Shown here: one piece after another, positions 23,926 to 32,875 of the stretch
Layout of the letters: the number at the start of each line of letters is the position of its first letter
How positions within the stretch are numbered: the first letter of the stretch is position 1
Source: Planctomycetota bacterium
GTDB lineage: Bacteria; Planctomycetota; B15-G4
Length of the DNA stretch: 40,170 nt
Direction of reading: 5' to 3'
NCBI GenBank assembly: GCA_029259695.1
Contig: JAJDEQ010000232.1
Span: forward strand, 1-40,170
Position numbers and translations under genes: made by a program
Notes under the pieces: generated by a model
What the model saw: the letters and a program-made list of their open reading frames with translations, nothing else
Told to the model about the DNA's origin: nothing
The model's database searches: none

Positions 23926-26529
23926 ATGCCCGCTGACTCCATGCCCGACGACGGCGCGCATGCAGGCCCGCCAGCCGCAGCGGCGGCGATCTCCGCCACG
24001 CAGCGCGCCCTGCACCTGGTGGCGCTCAGCGCCCTGGCCCTGACGCAGCCCCTGCTGGACCTGCTCGGACGCCACGGCATGTTCTTCGTGGCCCACCGCG
24101 CCGAGGCCGGCGACGTGCTGCTGCTGGTGCTGCTGGTCGCCGTCCTTCCCCCGGCGCTGCTGTTCGGTCTGGAGTGCCTGATCGCCGCCGTCGCGCCCAG
24201 GGCGCTGCGCGCCACGCACCTGGTGCTCGTGGGCGCCCTGGTGGCCGCTCTGCTGGCGCCCGACCTCGACCGACGTCTGGAACTGCCCGGCATCGCCGTG
24301 CTCGCCTGTGCGGCCGCAGCGGGCCTGCTCGCCGCGGCGGCATACCGGGCCTGGGCCCCCCTGCGCAGCATGCTCAGCCTGCTGGCGGCCGCGCCGCTCG
24401 TCCTGGCCGCGGTGTTCCTGACCAACCCGGACGTCGCTCAGATCCTCGCGGCACCGGCACCCGGTGGGGCGGCGGTCGAGGGCGGCCCATCCGATGGGGG
24501 GACGTCAGAGCCGGGCGACACCCCCGACGTCGTGCTCGTGGTCTTCGACGAGTTGCCGATCACCACGCTGATGGCCGACGCCGACGAGATCGACGCGCGC
24601 CTGTTCCCCAACTTCGCGGCCCTGGCGGCCACCAGCACCTGGTATCGCAACGCCACCACGGTGCACGAGTTCACCGACTTCGCCGTGCCGGCGATCTTCA
24701 CCGGGCAGCGCCCCGACCCCGAGCGGGACCTGCCCGTGGCAGCGCAGCACCCGCGCAGTCTGTTCACGCTGCTGGCCGGCACGCACCGCATGGCCGTGCG
24801 CGAGACCCTGACCTCGGTCTGCCCCGCCGTGCTGCTCGACGCCGGCGCGCGACCGCCCTTCGGCCGGCGCTTCGGGGCGCTGGCCCGGGACGCGGCCATC
24901 GTGCTGGCCCACGTCGTCGTGCCTGAGGACCTGACCGGTTCGCTGCCGGACGTCACCACACAGTGGGGTGACTTCGGCGGCACCGGCCGTGCGCCCGACG
25001 GTCGCGCGGCTCCCGGAGTCAGCGGGGTTCCAGCAGGCAACCGGGACACCAACCCGCGGGTCACGGCCCCGGCGGAAACACGCGGCGACGGCACCAGCCG
25101 CGTCGCCGCCTTCCGCCGGTTCGTCGCGCTCGTCGACGACGACCCGCGCCCCACGCTCCGCGTGCACCACGTCATGCTGCCCCACACCCGCTGGGTCTAC
25201 CTGCCCAGCGGCACCCGCTACGTCGACCCCGGTCGCCTGGCCGGGCTGCACCAGAAGCAGTGGCGCGACGAGTGGTCGCGCACGGTGGCCATGCAGCGTC
25301 ACCTGCTGCAGACCGGCATGGTCGACCGCCTGTTGGGTGAGTTGCTGCAACGGCTGCGCGATGCCGGGCGCTTCGACAACGCGTTGATCGTGGTCACCGC
25401 CGACCACGGCGTGAGCTTCGAGGTGGGCACGCCCCAACGCGAGGCGGTGGACGGCAACCACACCGAGATCATGCGCGTGCCGCTGTTCGTGAAGCTCCCG
25501 GGACAGCAGACGCCGCACATCGACGACCGCAACGTCGAGTCGATCGACATCCTGCCGACACTCGCCGACGCCCTCGACGTGCCGTTCGCCTGGGCGATCG
25601 ACGGTGTGTCCCTGCTGTCGGACGAGGACGCCCCACGCTCGCACAAGACGCTCGTGCGTCGCCGCGGCGAGCCCCTGGTCGTGTCGGGCGCCGCGCCGAG
25701 GAGCTGGCCGGGGCTGGAGACGCGGCGCGCCCTGCTCGGTTCACCGAGTTCCTGGGCCGACGTGCTGGCCGTCGGCGACGAGCACGACCTGATCGGGACG
25801 CCGCTGCCGGCCGAGCGCATCAGCTATCACCCGTCGCTGCAAGTGCACGTGGAGGGCGGGCAACGCCTGGCGCGCGTCGGTGGGGCGCAGGCCCGACCGC
25901 TGCTGCTGGAAGGCTACGTCACGGGCGGGCAACCGCCGCGGCAGCTCGTCTTCGCGACCGACGGTGTCTTCCGGGCCGTCACCAGACCCTACGGCGCCAT
26001 GGCCGGCCGCTCGGAGTTCGTCGCGCTGCTCCCGGAGGACGCGCTGCGCGACGGCCGCAACGACCTGGCCGTGTTCGCGCTGGACGACCACGGCAACCTC
26101 ACCCGGCTCCCCGACCGCACCTACGCCCTGGCGGGCAACACGCTCGTCGCGCCCGACGGACGCCGCGTGACCATCGAGCCGACACCCGCGGGCGGCATGC
26201 TCGACACCGCCATCCGGCGCGACGGTCTGCTGCAACTGGCCGGCTGGGCCGGTGATGGCCAGGCCCTGCGTCGCGCCGACGCCGTGATCGTGTTCGACCG
26301 CGGCCGCTACGCGTGGTCGGGCCCGACCGGGCTGTGGACCACGTCGGGTCGCGCCGCCACCGAGTCGCCCGACGCAGCGAGCCCCTGGCGCGCGGGCTTC
26401 CAACTCGCGATCCCCCCCGACGCCCTGAGCGGCCCCCCGGAGGGCCGCCTGCGCATCATCGCCCTGCACGCCGACCGGGCCACCGAGCTGCCGCTGTCCG
26501 CCGCCGCAACGTGGATCGGGGCGCCGTAG
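23926..26529 (+). CDS. Membrane-anchored sulfatase/phosphoglycerol-transferase-like enzyme
   Basis: The 867-residue protein has about five membrane helices in residues 25-180, a Gly/Ser/Pro linker, then an alkaline-phosphatase-superfamily domain. The metal site is marked by VVLVVFDELP (Asp208) and VTADHGVSFEVG (Asp493, His494). Thr250 in EFTDFAVPAIFTG occupies the nucleophile position, as in lipoteichoic-acid-synthase-like transferases, instead of the Cys/Ser-x-Pro-x-Arg of true sulfatases. PLFVKLPGQQTPHIDDRNVESIDILPTLAD is the usual end of the domain. A further 250 residues are strand-rich and may be a separate accessory domain. ATG 23926 is used; ATG 23941 is also possible. A phospholipid-head-group transfer role to a surface glycan is inferred. 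Confidence 0.8.
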   Translation: MPADSMPDDGAHAGPPAAAAAISATQRALHLVALSALALTQPLLDLLGRHGMFFVAHRAEAGDVLLLVLLVAVLPPALLFGLECLIAAVAPRALRATHLVLVGALVAALLAPDLDRRLELPGIAVLACAAAAGLLAAAAYRAWAPLRSMLSLLAAAPLVLAAVFLTNPDVAQILAAPAPGGAAVEGGPSDGGTSEPGDTPDVVLVVFDELPITTLMADADEIDARLFPNFAALAATSTWYRNATTVHEFTDFAVPAIFTGQRPDPERDLPVAAQHPRSLFTLLAGTHRMAVRETLTSVCPAVLLDAGARPPFGRRFGALARDAAIVLAHVVVPEDLTGSLPDVTTQWGDFGGTGRAPDGRAAPGVSGVPAGNRDTNPRVTAPAETRGDGTSRVAAFRRFVALVDDDPRPTLRVHHVMLPHTRWVYLPSGTRYVDPGRLAGLHQKQWRDEWSRTVAMQRHLLQTGMVDRLLGELLQRLRDAGRFDNALIVVTADHGVSFEVGTPQREAVDGNHTEIMRVPLFVKLPGQQTPHIDDRNVESIDILPTLADALDVPFAWAIDGVSLLSDEDAPRSHKTLVRRRGEPLVVSGAAPRSWPGLETRRALLGSPSSWADVLAVGDEHDLIGTPLPAERISYHPSLQVHVEGGQRLARVGGAQARPLLLEGYVTGGQPPRQLVFATDGVFRAVTRPYGAMAGRSEFVALLPEDALRDGRNDLAVFALDDHGNLTRLPDRTYALAGNTLVAPDGRRVTIEPTPAGGMLDTAIRRDGLLQLAGWAGDGQALRRADAVIVFDRGRYAWSGPTGLWTTSGRAATESPDAASPWRAGFQLAIPPDALSGPPEGRLRIIALHADRATELPLSAAATWIGAP

Positions 26530-26675
26530 AAGCCGGCGCCGTGCCGAAACGCAGCCCCGAGCGGAACCGCACGCCGGCTAACGGGCCGCCCTCGGCCGGA
26601 GCAGACCCTGAGGGTGTACGCTTGGGGGCACAGCCAACCAAGCACCCTCCCATGCTGATGGAAGCATCGTCCATC

Positions 26676-29258
26676 ATGGTGACTCTCAAGCGGCTGCTGC
26701 TGCTCACCTCCGTGGCCACGCTCCTCGGGCCACTGGCCTGCGCTCAACCCGGCGAGGACGAGGCTCCTGACCCGGAGCTTCAAGCCCTGCTCCAACTGGA
26801 GTGGGACAGCCGGCACACCGCACCGCAGGTCACCTCGACGATCACCGGCGTCGTCGTTGACGAGCAGGGGCATCCGGTGCCTGGAGCCGGCGTCGTCATA
26901 CGAACCGGCGACCGCGACGAACCGCGCCTCATCGTCCTGAGCGATCAGCAGGGGCACTTCACCTACGCGCCTCGATCCGAGGTCAGTGAACTGTGGATCG
27001 CTCCGCAGGAGCCGTACTTCGCGGGTGGGCCCGAGCGACACGGTGGGATCCGAGTCTCGATCCCGGTCGAGACGGCGGAACTCCCGCTGACGATCCCAGC
27101 CTATGTGCCGCGCAGTCTGTCCGGGGTGGTCGTGAACGAAGGTGGAGCGCCTGTGGCCGACGTCCAGGTCACGCTCGTGAGGGAGTACATCGTCGGCCAC
27201 ACGGAGCCGGTCCAAGGCCACTCCGATCAGGACCTGATGATCACGACGACAGACGGCGACGGGAGGTTCCGATTGGAGGGCCTTCGTCCTGGCTGGGTCA
27301 GCTTGATGCTCGACCACCCTGACTACGCCCGCACATTCAGTCCCGATGACCAGAGGCAGGAAACGGACCGCGAGGATGCGCGTCTCGTCATCCGACGCGG
27401 CCTCGAGCTGAAGGGGCGGGTCGTGACGAGGGGCACGCCAGTCGGCGGAGTCCTCGTGGAGCTGCGCCAGTCCGAGCTGAGCAGACGATCGCTGGGACGT
27501 TGGGATGTCGTCACGGACGACGAGGGTCGGTTCCGTATCGTCGGCGTCTCTGACTACATGCGCCGGAACGGGTACTTCATCACCCGGGTGACCGCGACTG
27601 TCCGCAGCGAGGAGTGGGCGTCACACCGGTACTCCGTCTATGAGGCCTCGCTCGGCCAGTTGCCCTTTGTCGAGATCGAAGCCTTCCCACGAGGCGAGGA
27701 TGGACCCGAAGAGCGGCTGATCCACGTCGGCAAGCCGATGCCGGGCTCCATCGCGCGCATGGTTGGTGACCCTTGGGGGTCGAGCCAAGTCGTCGTCAGC
27801 TTCGATGAGGCGTTCGGGGACGACGAGCTGCATCGGGGAGAGGTGTGGCTGGAGCCCGCGTCCGATGACGGCGCACCCTGGCATCGGACGCTGAGCATCG
27901 AGACTCGGCGGGAGGTCGTCTTCGACCAGATCCCCGAGGGCACCTACACGCTCCATTTCTTGCACGTGAGGAACGTGCTCGGAGGGGGCCTGATCAAGAG
28001 CGTCGAGGTCGGAAGGGACCAGACAGCTCGCGTGTTCGTGGCGCGCTGGCCGAACAGGCTCGTGGACATGCCACCGGGCACCACCCGTGTGCACGGAGCG
28101 ATCACGTGCGCGAGTGAACGAGTCACTGCGGGCTCCGTGACGTTCCTGCCGTTGCGCATCGAGAGCGGCAAGTACACCGGGTTCTTCCACGCCCCAGTGG
28201 GCGCCGACGGAACCTATGAACGACTGGGCGTCCCACACGGTCGCTACGAACTCATCTTCGCTGACGGCCATGGTCATTCCGTACCCAACCGACGCCAGGT
28301 CGACATCCACAGCCAAGTCGTCCGCTGCGACTTCGATCTTCCTCAGACTCGGATCGACGTGGTGCTTCCCGACGGGCGAGTGCCCGCCTTCGACGAAGAG
28401 GGGTGGGGCACGGTCCTCTCCGTGCATCCGAGCGGAACCGCCCCCTACGGAGGGAACACCGGCGGCCTGATCCAGCCCGATGAGGACGGCTACTACGCGG
28501 AGCACCTCCCGCCGGGCCGCTGGACGCTCCATATGCGTGATCCAGAGACGGGGAAGACCCTGCTCGCCCACGTCGATCTGGAAGGCTCCGCGGCGCGGGT
28601 ACTGACCACGCTGCGCGAAGCAGAGGACATGGGTTCCGGAGTGATCGTCGGCAAGATCGAAGGCTGGGATCCCGAGGCCGAGCACGATCCGAAACGCGAC
28701 GAAGCGCCTTTCAGGATCCTGGCCTACCCGAAGGACCAGCACGGGCTCGACGTGGTGAGGTCAATCGGGCGCGCCCGCATCAGCAGCGAGCATCGGGCGT
28801 ACAGGATCGATGGCTTGATGCCGGGCACGTACGGGATCTTCATCGAGCCCCGGTTCCCCCGCGGGGTCGGGCCAGTGAGCGTCGAGCAACGCGAGCAGCT
28901 GGGCTCTTCGGCGATTCCGTTCACCTACGTCCCCGATATCGTGGTGACCGGAGATCAGCCCACGCGGTGCCACGTCAGGCTCGCCGAGTCCCGCTTCGTC
29001 GAGATCGAGTTGACGGACGAGACCTGGGCCCCCGTGTACAACACGTGGAGCCTGAGACTCGGGGGCGAAGACTGGCTACCGTTCAGCCACTTCATCGGCA
29101 GCAGTCCGCTCGCGAACGCGACCGGGCCGCTGCCCATACCCCTGCCCATCGGGGAGCATGAGCTGCTGGCCGACTTCGGCGACCCCAAGGCGCAGACTCA
29201 CTGCTTGCGGGTGGGCCCGGGCGAAGGCGTGCAGGAGGTCGTGATCCGGCGCCGGTAG
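26676..29258 (+). CDS. Large secreted protein with CarboxypepD-regulatory-like repeats
   Basis: From ATG 26676 this is an 860-residue secreted protein with signal MVTLKRLLLLTSVATLLG and an ACA-Q cleavage site; an in-frame ATG at 26652 would add eight residues before the basic start. At least three CarboxypepD-regulatory (Ig-like) domains are clear: ITGVVVDEQGHPVPGAGVVI, then LSGVVVNEGGAPVADVQVTL with DGDGRFRLEGLRPG, then LKGRVVTRGTPVGGVLVEL with DDEGRFRIVGV. Later segments (GAITCASERVTAGSVTFLP, GLMPGTYGIFIEP) look like diverged copies. Such arrays are common on planctomycete surface proteins and probably bind or display other molecules. Codon use has more A/T at third positions than the neighbours, hinting at an accessory origin. 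Confidence 0.75.
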   Translation: MVTLKRLLLLTSVATLLGPLACAQPGEDEAPDPELQALLQLEWDSRHTAPQVTSTITGVVVDEQGHPVPGAGVVIRTGDRDEPRLIVLSDQQGHFTYAPRSEVSELWIAPQEPYFAGGPERHGGIRVSIPVETAELPLTIPAYVPRSLSGVVVNEGGAPVADVQVTLVREYIVGHTEPVQGHSDQDLMITTTDGDGRFRLEGLRPGWVSLMLDHPDYARTFSPDDQRQETDREDARLVIRRGLELKGRVVTRGTPVGGVLVELRQSELSRRSLGRWDVVTDDEGRFRIVGVSDYMRRNGYFITRVTATVRSEEWASHRYSVYEASLGQLPFVEIEAFPRGEDGPEERLIHVGKPMPGSIARMVGDPWGSSQVVVSFDEAFGDDELHRGEVWLEPASDDGAPWHRTLSIETRREVVFDQIPEGTYTLHFLHVRNVLGGGLIKSVEVGRDQTARVFVARWPNRLVDMPPGTTRVHGAITCASERVTAGSVTFLPLRIESGKYTGFFHAPVGADGTYERLGVPHGRYELIFADGHGHSVPNRRQVDIHSQVVRCDFDLPQTRIDVVLPDGRVPAFDEEGWGTVLSVHPSGTAPYGGNTGGLIQPDEDGYYAEHLPPGRWTLHMRDPETGKTLLAHVDLEGSAARVLTTLREAEDMGSGVIVGKIEGWDPEAEHDPKRDEAPFRILAYPKDQHGLDVVRSIGRARISSEHRAYRIDGLMPGTYGIFIEPRFPRGVGPVSVEQREQLGSSAIPFTYVPDIVVTGDQPTRCHVRLAESRFVEIELTDETWAPVYNTWSLRLGGEDWLPFSHFIGSSPLANATGPLPIPLPIGEHELLADFGDPKAQTHCLRVGPGEGVQEVVIRRR

Positions 29259-29413
29259 GCGCCCACCGCTACCAGCCAGTGGCACGATGCAGGCGAGCAC
29301 GCGAAGCACCTGGGCGCTGCGATGCACGAGCCTCTTGATCATCCGGCGCGTCCTCGGCAGGCAGCGCGACGCCCCCCAGCGCAGCGGCCCGCTGTCCTCC
29401 CCACGGGGGGACA

Positions 29414-29489
29414 TGGTGGGCGAGGAGGGACTTGAACCCCCGACCCCCTGGTTGTGATCCAGGTGCGCTACCAACTGCGCCACTCGCCC
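29414..29489 (-). tRNA. tRNA-Val (anticodon CAC), CCA encoded
   Basis: On the minus strand GGGCGAG pairs with CTCGCCC, followed by A and an encoded CCA. The D-arm is GCGC-AGTTGGTA-GCGC. CCTGG/CCAGG encloses loop ATCACAA, anticodon CAC. The T-arm is GGGGG-TTCAAGT-CCCTC. The length is 76 nt. Confidence 0.95.
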
Positions 29490-29675
29490 AGCAAGGCGCC
29501 TAGTGTGCGGATCGGGAGCGGGCGTCGCAACAGGCTGGTCGGTCGCTGATGGGGTGGTTCCGGGCCGGGCTGGGGCATCCCGGCGGCGCGTCTCGGCCCA
29601 CGCCCCGGATTGATTGAAGTTGTGCGCGCGTTCGGCCGATCCACCACCCTGATACCTGTGCCACGGAGATCACGG

Positions 29676-30227
29676 ATGCGTTTGCTGACTGCCACCCTGA
29701 CGACCCTTTCCCTCGCGCTGCTGGTCCCGACGGCCGACGCGCAGACCGCACCTTCGGCCTTCCGCCGCGCCTTCGAGCGCGTGCAGGCCCGGAACGCCCA
29801 GAAGAAGCCGATGCGCCAGGAGGCGAGCGTGACCACGCCTTCGTCCGGCGTGCGGCAGATGGGTCAGGAAGGTCGCATCCGCCGGCAGCGTCCGGCCAAG
29901 GCCCTGCAGAACAAGTCGACCGTGTCGACCGACGGCGTCCGCCAGGCCAAGCAAGGCGCCAAGCAGGACGCGAAGAAGAACAAGGGCAACCAGGTCGTGC
30001 GCGTCAAGGCCCTGCGCGAGCAGACCAAGGCCAAGCACAGCAAGCGCCTGCGCGCCGCGGCCAAGAGCCTCAAGACCAAGGTGCTGCGCCAGCGCCAGCA
30101 GGCTGCCGACGCAGCCAAGGTCGCCAAGAACAGCAAGCGCGACGCCCAGCGCGCCCGCGCCGGGAAGGTCCTGAAGCAGCGCGCCCAGTCGACGGGCAAG
30201 GTCAAGGTGGTGCGGCGCTCCCGCTGA
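29676..30227 (+). CDS. Secreted, extremely basic low-complexity protein
   Basis: The 183-residue protein has a clear signal peptide (MRLLTATLTTLSLALLVPTA, then DA) with cleavage expected before QTAPSAF. The 161-residue mature part contains 24 Arg and 23 Lys against 8 Asp/Glu, plus about 19 Gln, and no Cys, Trp or Tyr. It is predicted helical, or disordered and DNA-binding-like, in the manner of a histone H1 tail, but it would be exported. The end, GKVKVVRRSR, is also basic. No domain is recognised. A CACGGAG sequence precedes the ATG. A role in binding anionic surface polymers, lipids or extracellular nucleic acid is inference. Confidence 0.75.
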   Translation: MRLLTATLTTLSLALLVPTADAQTAPSAFRRAFERVQARNAQKKPMRQEASVTTPSSGVRQMGQEGRIRRQRPAKALQNKSTVSTDGVRQAKQGAKQDAKKNKGNQVVRVKALREQTKAKHSKRLRAAAKSLKTKVLRQRQQAADAAKVAKNSKRDAQRARAGKVLKQRAQSTGKVKVVRRSR

Positions 30228-30278
30228 GCGCTCTCCACACGGCTGTTTCACGAGCGTCGCCGGGTCGCGAGACCTGCG

Positions 30279-30295
30279 CGGCGCTCGCGCCGTTT
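30279..30295 (+). terminator. Hairpin between convergent genes
   Basis: CGGCG-CTCG-CGCCG (30279-30292, extendable by one pair) is followed by TTT at 30293-30295. It lies about 50 nt after the stop of the basic secreted protein and just before the end of the ABC permease, a fitting place for a terminator on the plus strand. Confidence 0.4.
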
Positions 30296-30299
30296 CGAA

Positions 30300-31856
30300 T
30301 CAGGTGCGCATCAACACCGACTCGCGCCGGAACAGCAGACTGCTGCCCCACAGCACGAGGGCCGTCATCAGCAACAGGCTGCCCAGCGTGATCCAGTAGA
30401 AGTCCCACAGGTAGTTGCCCTTGAGCAACTCCTTCATCAGCAGGCTGACGTTCACCAGCGGAATCCAGGCCAGGTGCGTCTCGGTCTCCAGGTCGGGCAG
30501 GAAAGCGACCATGCCCGGGATGATGAACAGGATCTGGAGTGGGGCGACGTAGTTCTGGGCCTCCTTGAACGAGCGCCCGCACAGCGCGACACCCAGCACC
30601 AGCGCCGCGATGACCGCCGCGATGGGCAGCAGCAGCGACAGCGTGAGCACGATCGCCAGCGGCTCCAGTCGGAAGTCCAGCCCGGCCAGGAGGCCCTCGG
30701 GCAGCACGCCCTGCGTCACCGTGATGAACATCGACGTCGTGAACAGGATCGCCGCGGTCACCGCCGCGACGAAGACCACCACGAACTTGCCCGCCGCGAT
30801 GTCGAGCCGTGAGATCGGGCTGAGCAACAGGGTCTCGAGCGTGAAGCGTTCCTTCTCGCCGGCCGTGAGGTCGAGCGCCGGGTAGAACGCACCCAGGAAA
30901 CAGAACACGATGATCAGGTAGGGCAGCAGCCCGCCCAGCGCGCCCTGGAGCTTGCGTGACGCGGAGGCGATGTCCGCCGGCTCCAGGTCGAACGGGGCCA
31001 CGAACGTCGAGCGCAGTCCCTCGTTGAGCACACGTCGCCGCATCTCGTCCCGCTCGAGCGCCGCCATGAAGCCCTCGAAGCGATCGAGGAACTCCTTCGA
31101 GAGACTGATGCTCGCGTCGTACAGCACGTCGATGCGGTAGGCGCGGCCCTCGTCCAGGGTCACGAACACCTCGCGCGCGGCCGAGGCTTCGTCGCCGCCC
31201 GGCGTGGGCACGTACAGGGCCCCGTGGACGACTTTCTCCTGCACCGCCAGGGCCACGACCTCGGGGTCCGGGAGAGACGCGTCCGGCGGCAGATTCAGCG
31301 CCTCGGCATCGGGCATGTCGTCCGGGATCTTGACCCCCGGCGAGAGCTTGCCCTCCTTGGGCAGGCTGCGGAAACGCCGGAACTTGGTCAGGCTCATGAA
31401 GCGGTTCACGGCTCCGTAGTCGAGCAGCAATCGCTGCTGCTCCTCGGGCAACTTCTGCCATGCCTCGTACATCGCCGCCATCAGCTCACCGCCGGCCTCC
31501 CCGCCCCCGGCCTGACGGGCCTTCCCCAGGCGCACGAAGAAGTCCGCGATGGCCTCCTGATCGTCCAGGCTGTCGATGCCGAACTTGGCGATGGTCAAGC
31601 CGACGGCAACCTGGTTGTCCGCCATCCAGCGGTCGCGCAGGCCGGTGATCACGCGCTCACCGCCGGCGTTCGTCGCCACCTGCAGCACGCGCTGTTCCTT
31701 CTCGGCGGCCTGCTTCTTCACGAAGCGACTGCCGGCGATCATGATCACCGGCATCGCGACCATCGGCAGCAACACCATGAAGAACAGCGTGCGCCGGTCG
31801 CGCAACACGTCCTTGAACTCCTTGCGCGCGAGCACGCCGATCGTGCGCAGGTTCAT
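30300..31856 (-). CDS. natB: ABC-2 type exporter permease, NatB-like
   Basis: The 518-residue permease starts MNLRTIGVLARKEFKDVLRDRRTLFFM, has one N-terminal membrane helix, then about 280 residues of soluble, extracytoplasmic sequence, then a cluster of five or six helices (LPYLIIVFCFLGAFYPAL through ILFTTSMFITVTQGVL, AIVLTLSLLLPIAAVIAALVLG and MTALVLWGSSLLF). GEKERFTLETLLLSPISR is a typical ABC-2 cytoplasmic coupling segment. This layout matches NatB-type sodium or drug exporters. Its ATG overlaps the natA stop by 4 nt, so the two subunits are translated together. The soluble loop is unusually long and Ala/Glu-rich. Substrate is not determined by sequence. Confidence 0.85.
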   Translation of the reverse strand: MNLRTIGVLARKEFKDVLRDRRTLFFMVLLPMVAMPVIMIAGSRFVKKQAAEKEQRVLQVATNAGGERVITGLRDRWMADNQVAVGLTIAKFGIDSLDDQEAIADFFVRLGKARQAGGGEAGGELMAAMYEAWQKLPEEQQRLLLDYGAVNRFMSLTKFRRFRSLPKEGKLSPGVKIPDDMPDAEALNLPPDASLPDPEVVALAVQEKVVHGALYVPTPGGDEASAAREVFVTLDEGRAYRIDVLYDASISLSKEFLDRFEGFMAALERDEMRRRVLNEGLRSTFVAPFDLEPADIASASRKLQGALGGLLPYLIIVFCFLGAFYPALDLTAGEKERFTLETLLLSPISRLDIAAGKFVVVFVAAVTAAILFTTSMFITVTQGVLPEGLLAGLDFRLEPLAIVLTLSLLLPIAAVIAALVLGVALCGRSFKEAQNYVAPLQILFIIPGMVAFLPDLETETHLAWIPLVNVSLLMKELLKGNYLWDFYWITLGSLLLMTALVLWGSSLLFRRESVLMRT

Positions 31857-32668
31857 GCGGCGTGCTCCAGCACGTAGATGAAGGCATCTTCCAGGTCATC
31901 GCCCCCGCCGCGCGCGCGCAGCTCGTCCAGGGTGCCTTCGAACTGCATGGCGCCCTTGTGGATGATCGCCAGGCGATCACACAGCCGCCGCACCTCGCCC
32001 ATGATGTGGCTGGAGAAGATCACGCACTTGTTCTCCTCCCGCGAGCGGTGGATGAAGTCGACGATCGTGCGCGAGGCCAACACGTCCAGTCCCGACGTGG
32101 GCTCGTCGAGCACCAGCACCGGCGGGTCGTGGATCACCGTGCGGGCCACGTTGACCTTCTGCTTCATGCCGGTGGAGAGCTTGTCGCAGCGCTTCTCCAG
32201 GTAGTCGGCCATGTCGAGCAACTGGGCCAGCTCGGCGATGCGGTGCTCGATGTGATCCGTCGCCATGCCGTGCAGGCGGCCGAAGTAGTGCAGCACCTCG
32301 CGCGGCGACAGCCGCGGGTAGAGCCCGGTGTTGCCGGACAGGAAGCCGATCGAGGCGCGCACCCGGTCGCCGTGGCTGACCACGTCCTCGCCGGCGATCA
32401 CGGCCGTGCCCGAGGTGGGGGAGAGCACCGTGGAGAGCATGCGCAGGGTGGTCGTCTTGCCGGCCCCGTTGGGGCCCAGCAGGCCGTACACCTCGCCCCG
32501 GCGACAGCCGAAGCTCAGGTCCCGCACGGCCTCGGTGTACTGGCCCTTGCCGCCCTTGTAGGTCTTGCCGAGGCCGCGGGCCTCGACGACCAGGTCGCCG
32601 GAGGCGCGGCGCGGGGCCTCGCTTCGGGCCGGCTCTCGGGTGGCCGGACCTTCATCGTGTGGGGGCAT
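31853..32668 (-). CDS. natA: ABC transporter ATP-binding protein, NatA-like
   Basis: The 271-residue ATPase has Walker A GPNGAGKT (65-72), the ABC signature LSTGMKQK (164-171), Walker B VLVLDEP (184-190) and switch His221 in SSHIMGEV. FSSHIMGEVRRLCDRLAIIHKG is characteristic of the NatA/drug-export subfamily. The first 24 residues are a polar Pro/Glu/Arg extension before the fold begins; the ATG at 32668 is the last start before the fold and follows a candidate promoter. It overlaps natB by ATGA. It diverges from the tetrahaem lipoprotein gene. Confidence 0.9.
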   Translation of the reverse strand: MPPHDEGPATREPARSEAPRRASGDLVVEARGLGKTYKGGKGQYTEAVRDLSFGCRRGEVYGLLGPNGAGKTTTLRMLSTVLSPTSGTAVIAGEDVVSHGDRVRASIGFLSGNTGLYPRLSPREVLHYFGRLHGMATDHIEHRIAELAQLLDMADYLEKRCDKLSTGMKQKVNVARTVIHDPPVLVLDEPTSGLDVLASRTIVDFIHRSREENKCVIFSSHIMGEVRRLCDRLAIIHKGAMQFEGTLDELRARGGGDDLEDAFIYVLEHAA

Positions 32669-32705
32669 GGGTTCTTCCGACTGCGGGACGCGGGATCGCG
32701 TGGGG

Positions 32706-32733
32706 ATTATCACGGGCGGAGGCGGCGATCCAA
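32706..32733 (-). promoter_or_regulatory. Candidate promoter for natAB (TTGGAT-N16-GATAAT)
   Basis: On the minus strand TTGGAT (32733-32728) and GATAAT (32711-32706) are 16 bp apart, with a C after the -10. The -10 ends 37 nt before the natA ATG at 32668. Confidence 0.45.
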
Positions 32734-32826
32734 CGCTCGACACCACCGAATCGTCGGCGAGCTGCGTACAGCGCCCCGAGCCCGGCGCTCCCCAGCCTGG
32801 GAGGTGCTCGCAGGCGGCCGGCGCGC

Positions 32827-32832
32827 TACGAT
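32827..32832 (+). promoter_or_regulatory. Candidate -10 element TACGAT for the tetrahaem lipoprotein gene
   Basis: TACGATC lies 43 nt before the ATG at 32876 within the 207-nt divergent spacer. It is opposite and upstream of the natAB promoter candidate, so the two could share a regulator. Confidence 0.35.
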
Positions 32833-32875
32833 CGTCGCCTTCCCACGTCCCCCCCCTGGCCGGAACCCACGAGCC

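Noticed and set aside
31862..32875. In-frame extension of the tetrahaem gene upstream through natA
   Set aside because: The extension is antisense to natA and non-coding in composition; a lipoprotein signal begins exactly at 32876.
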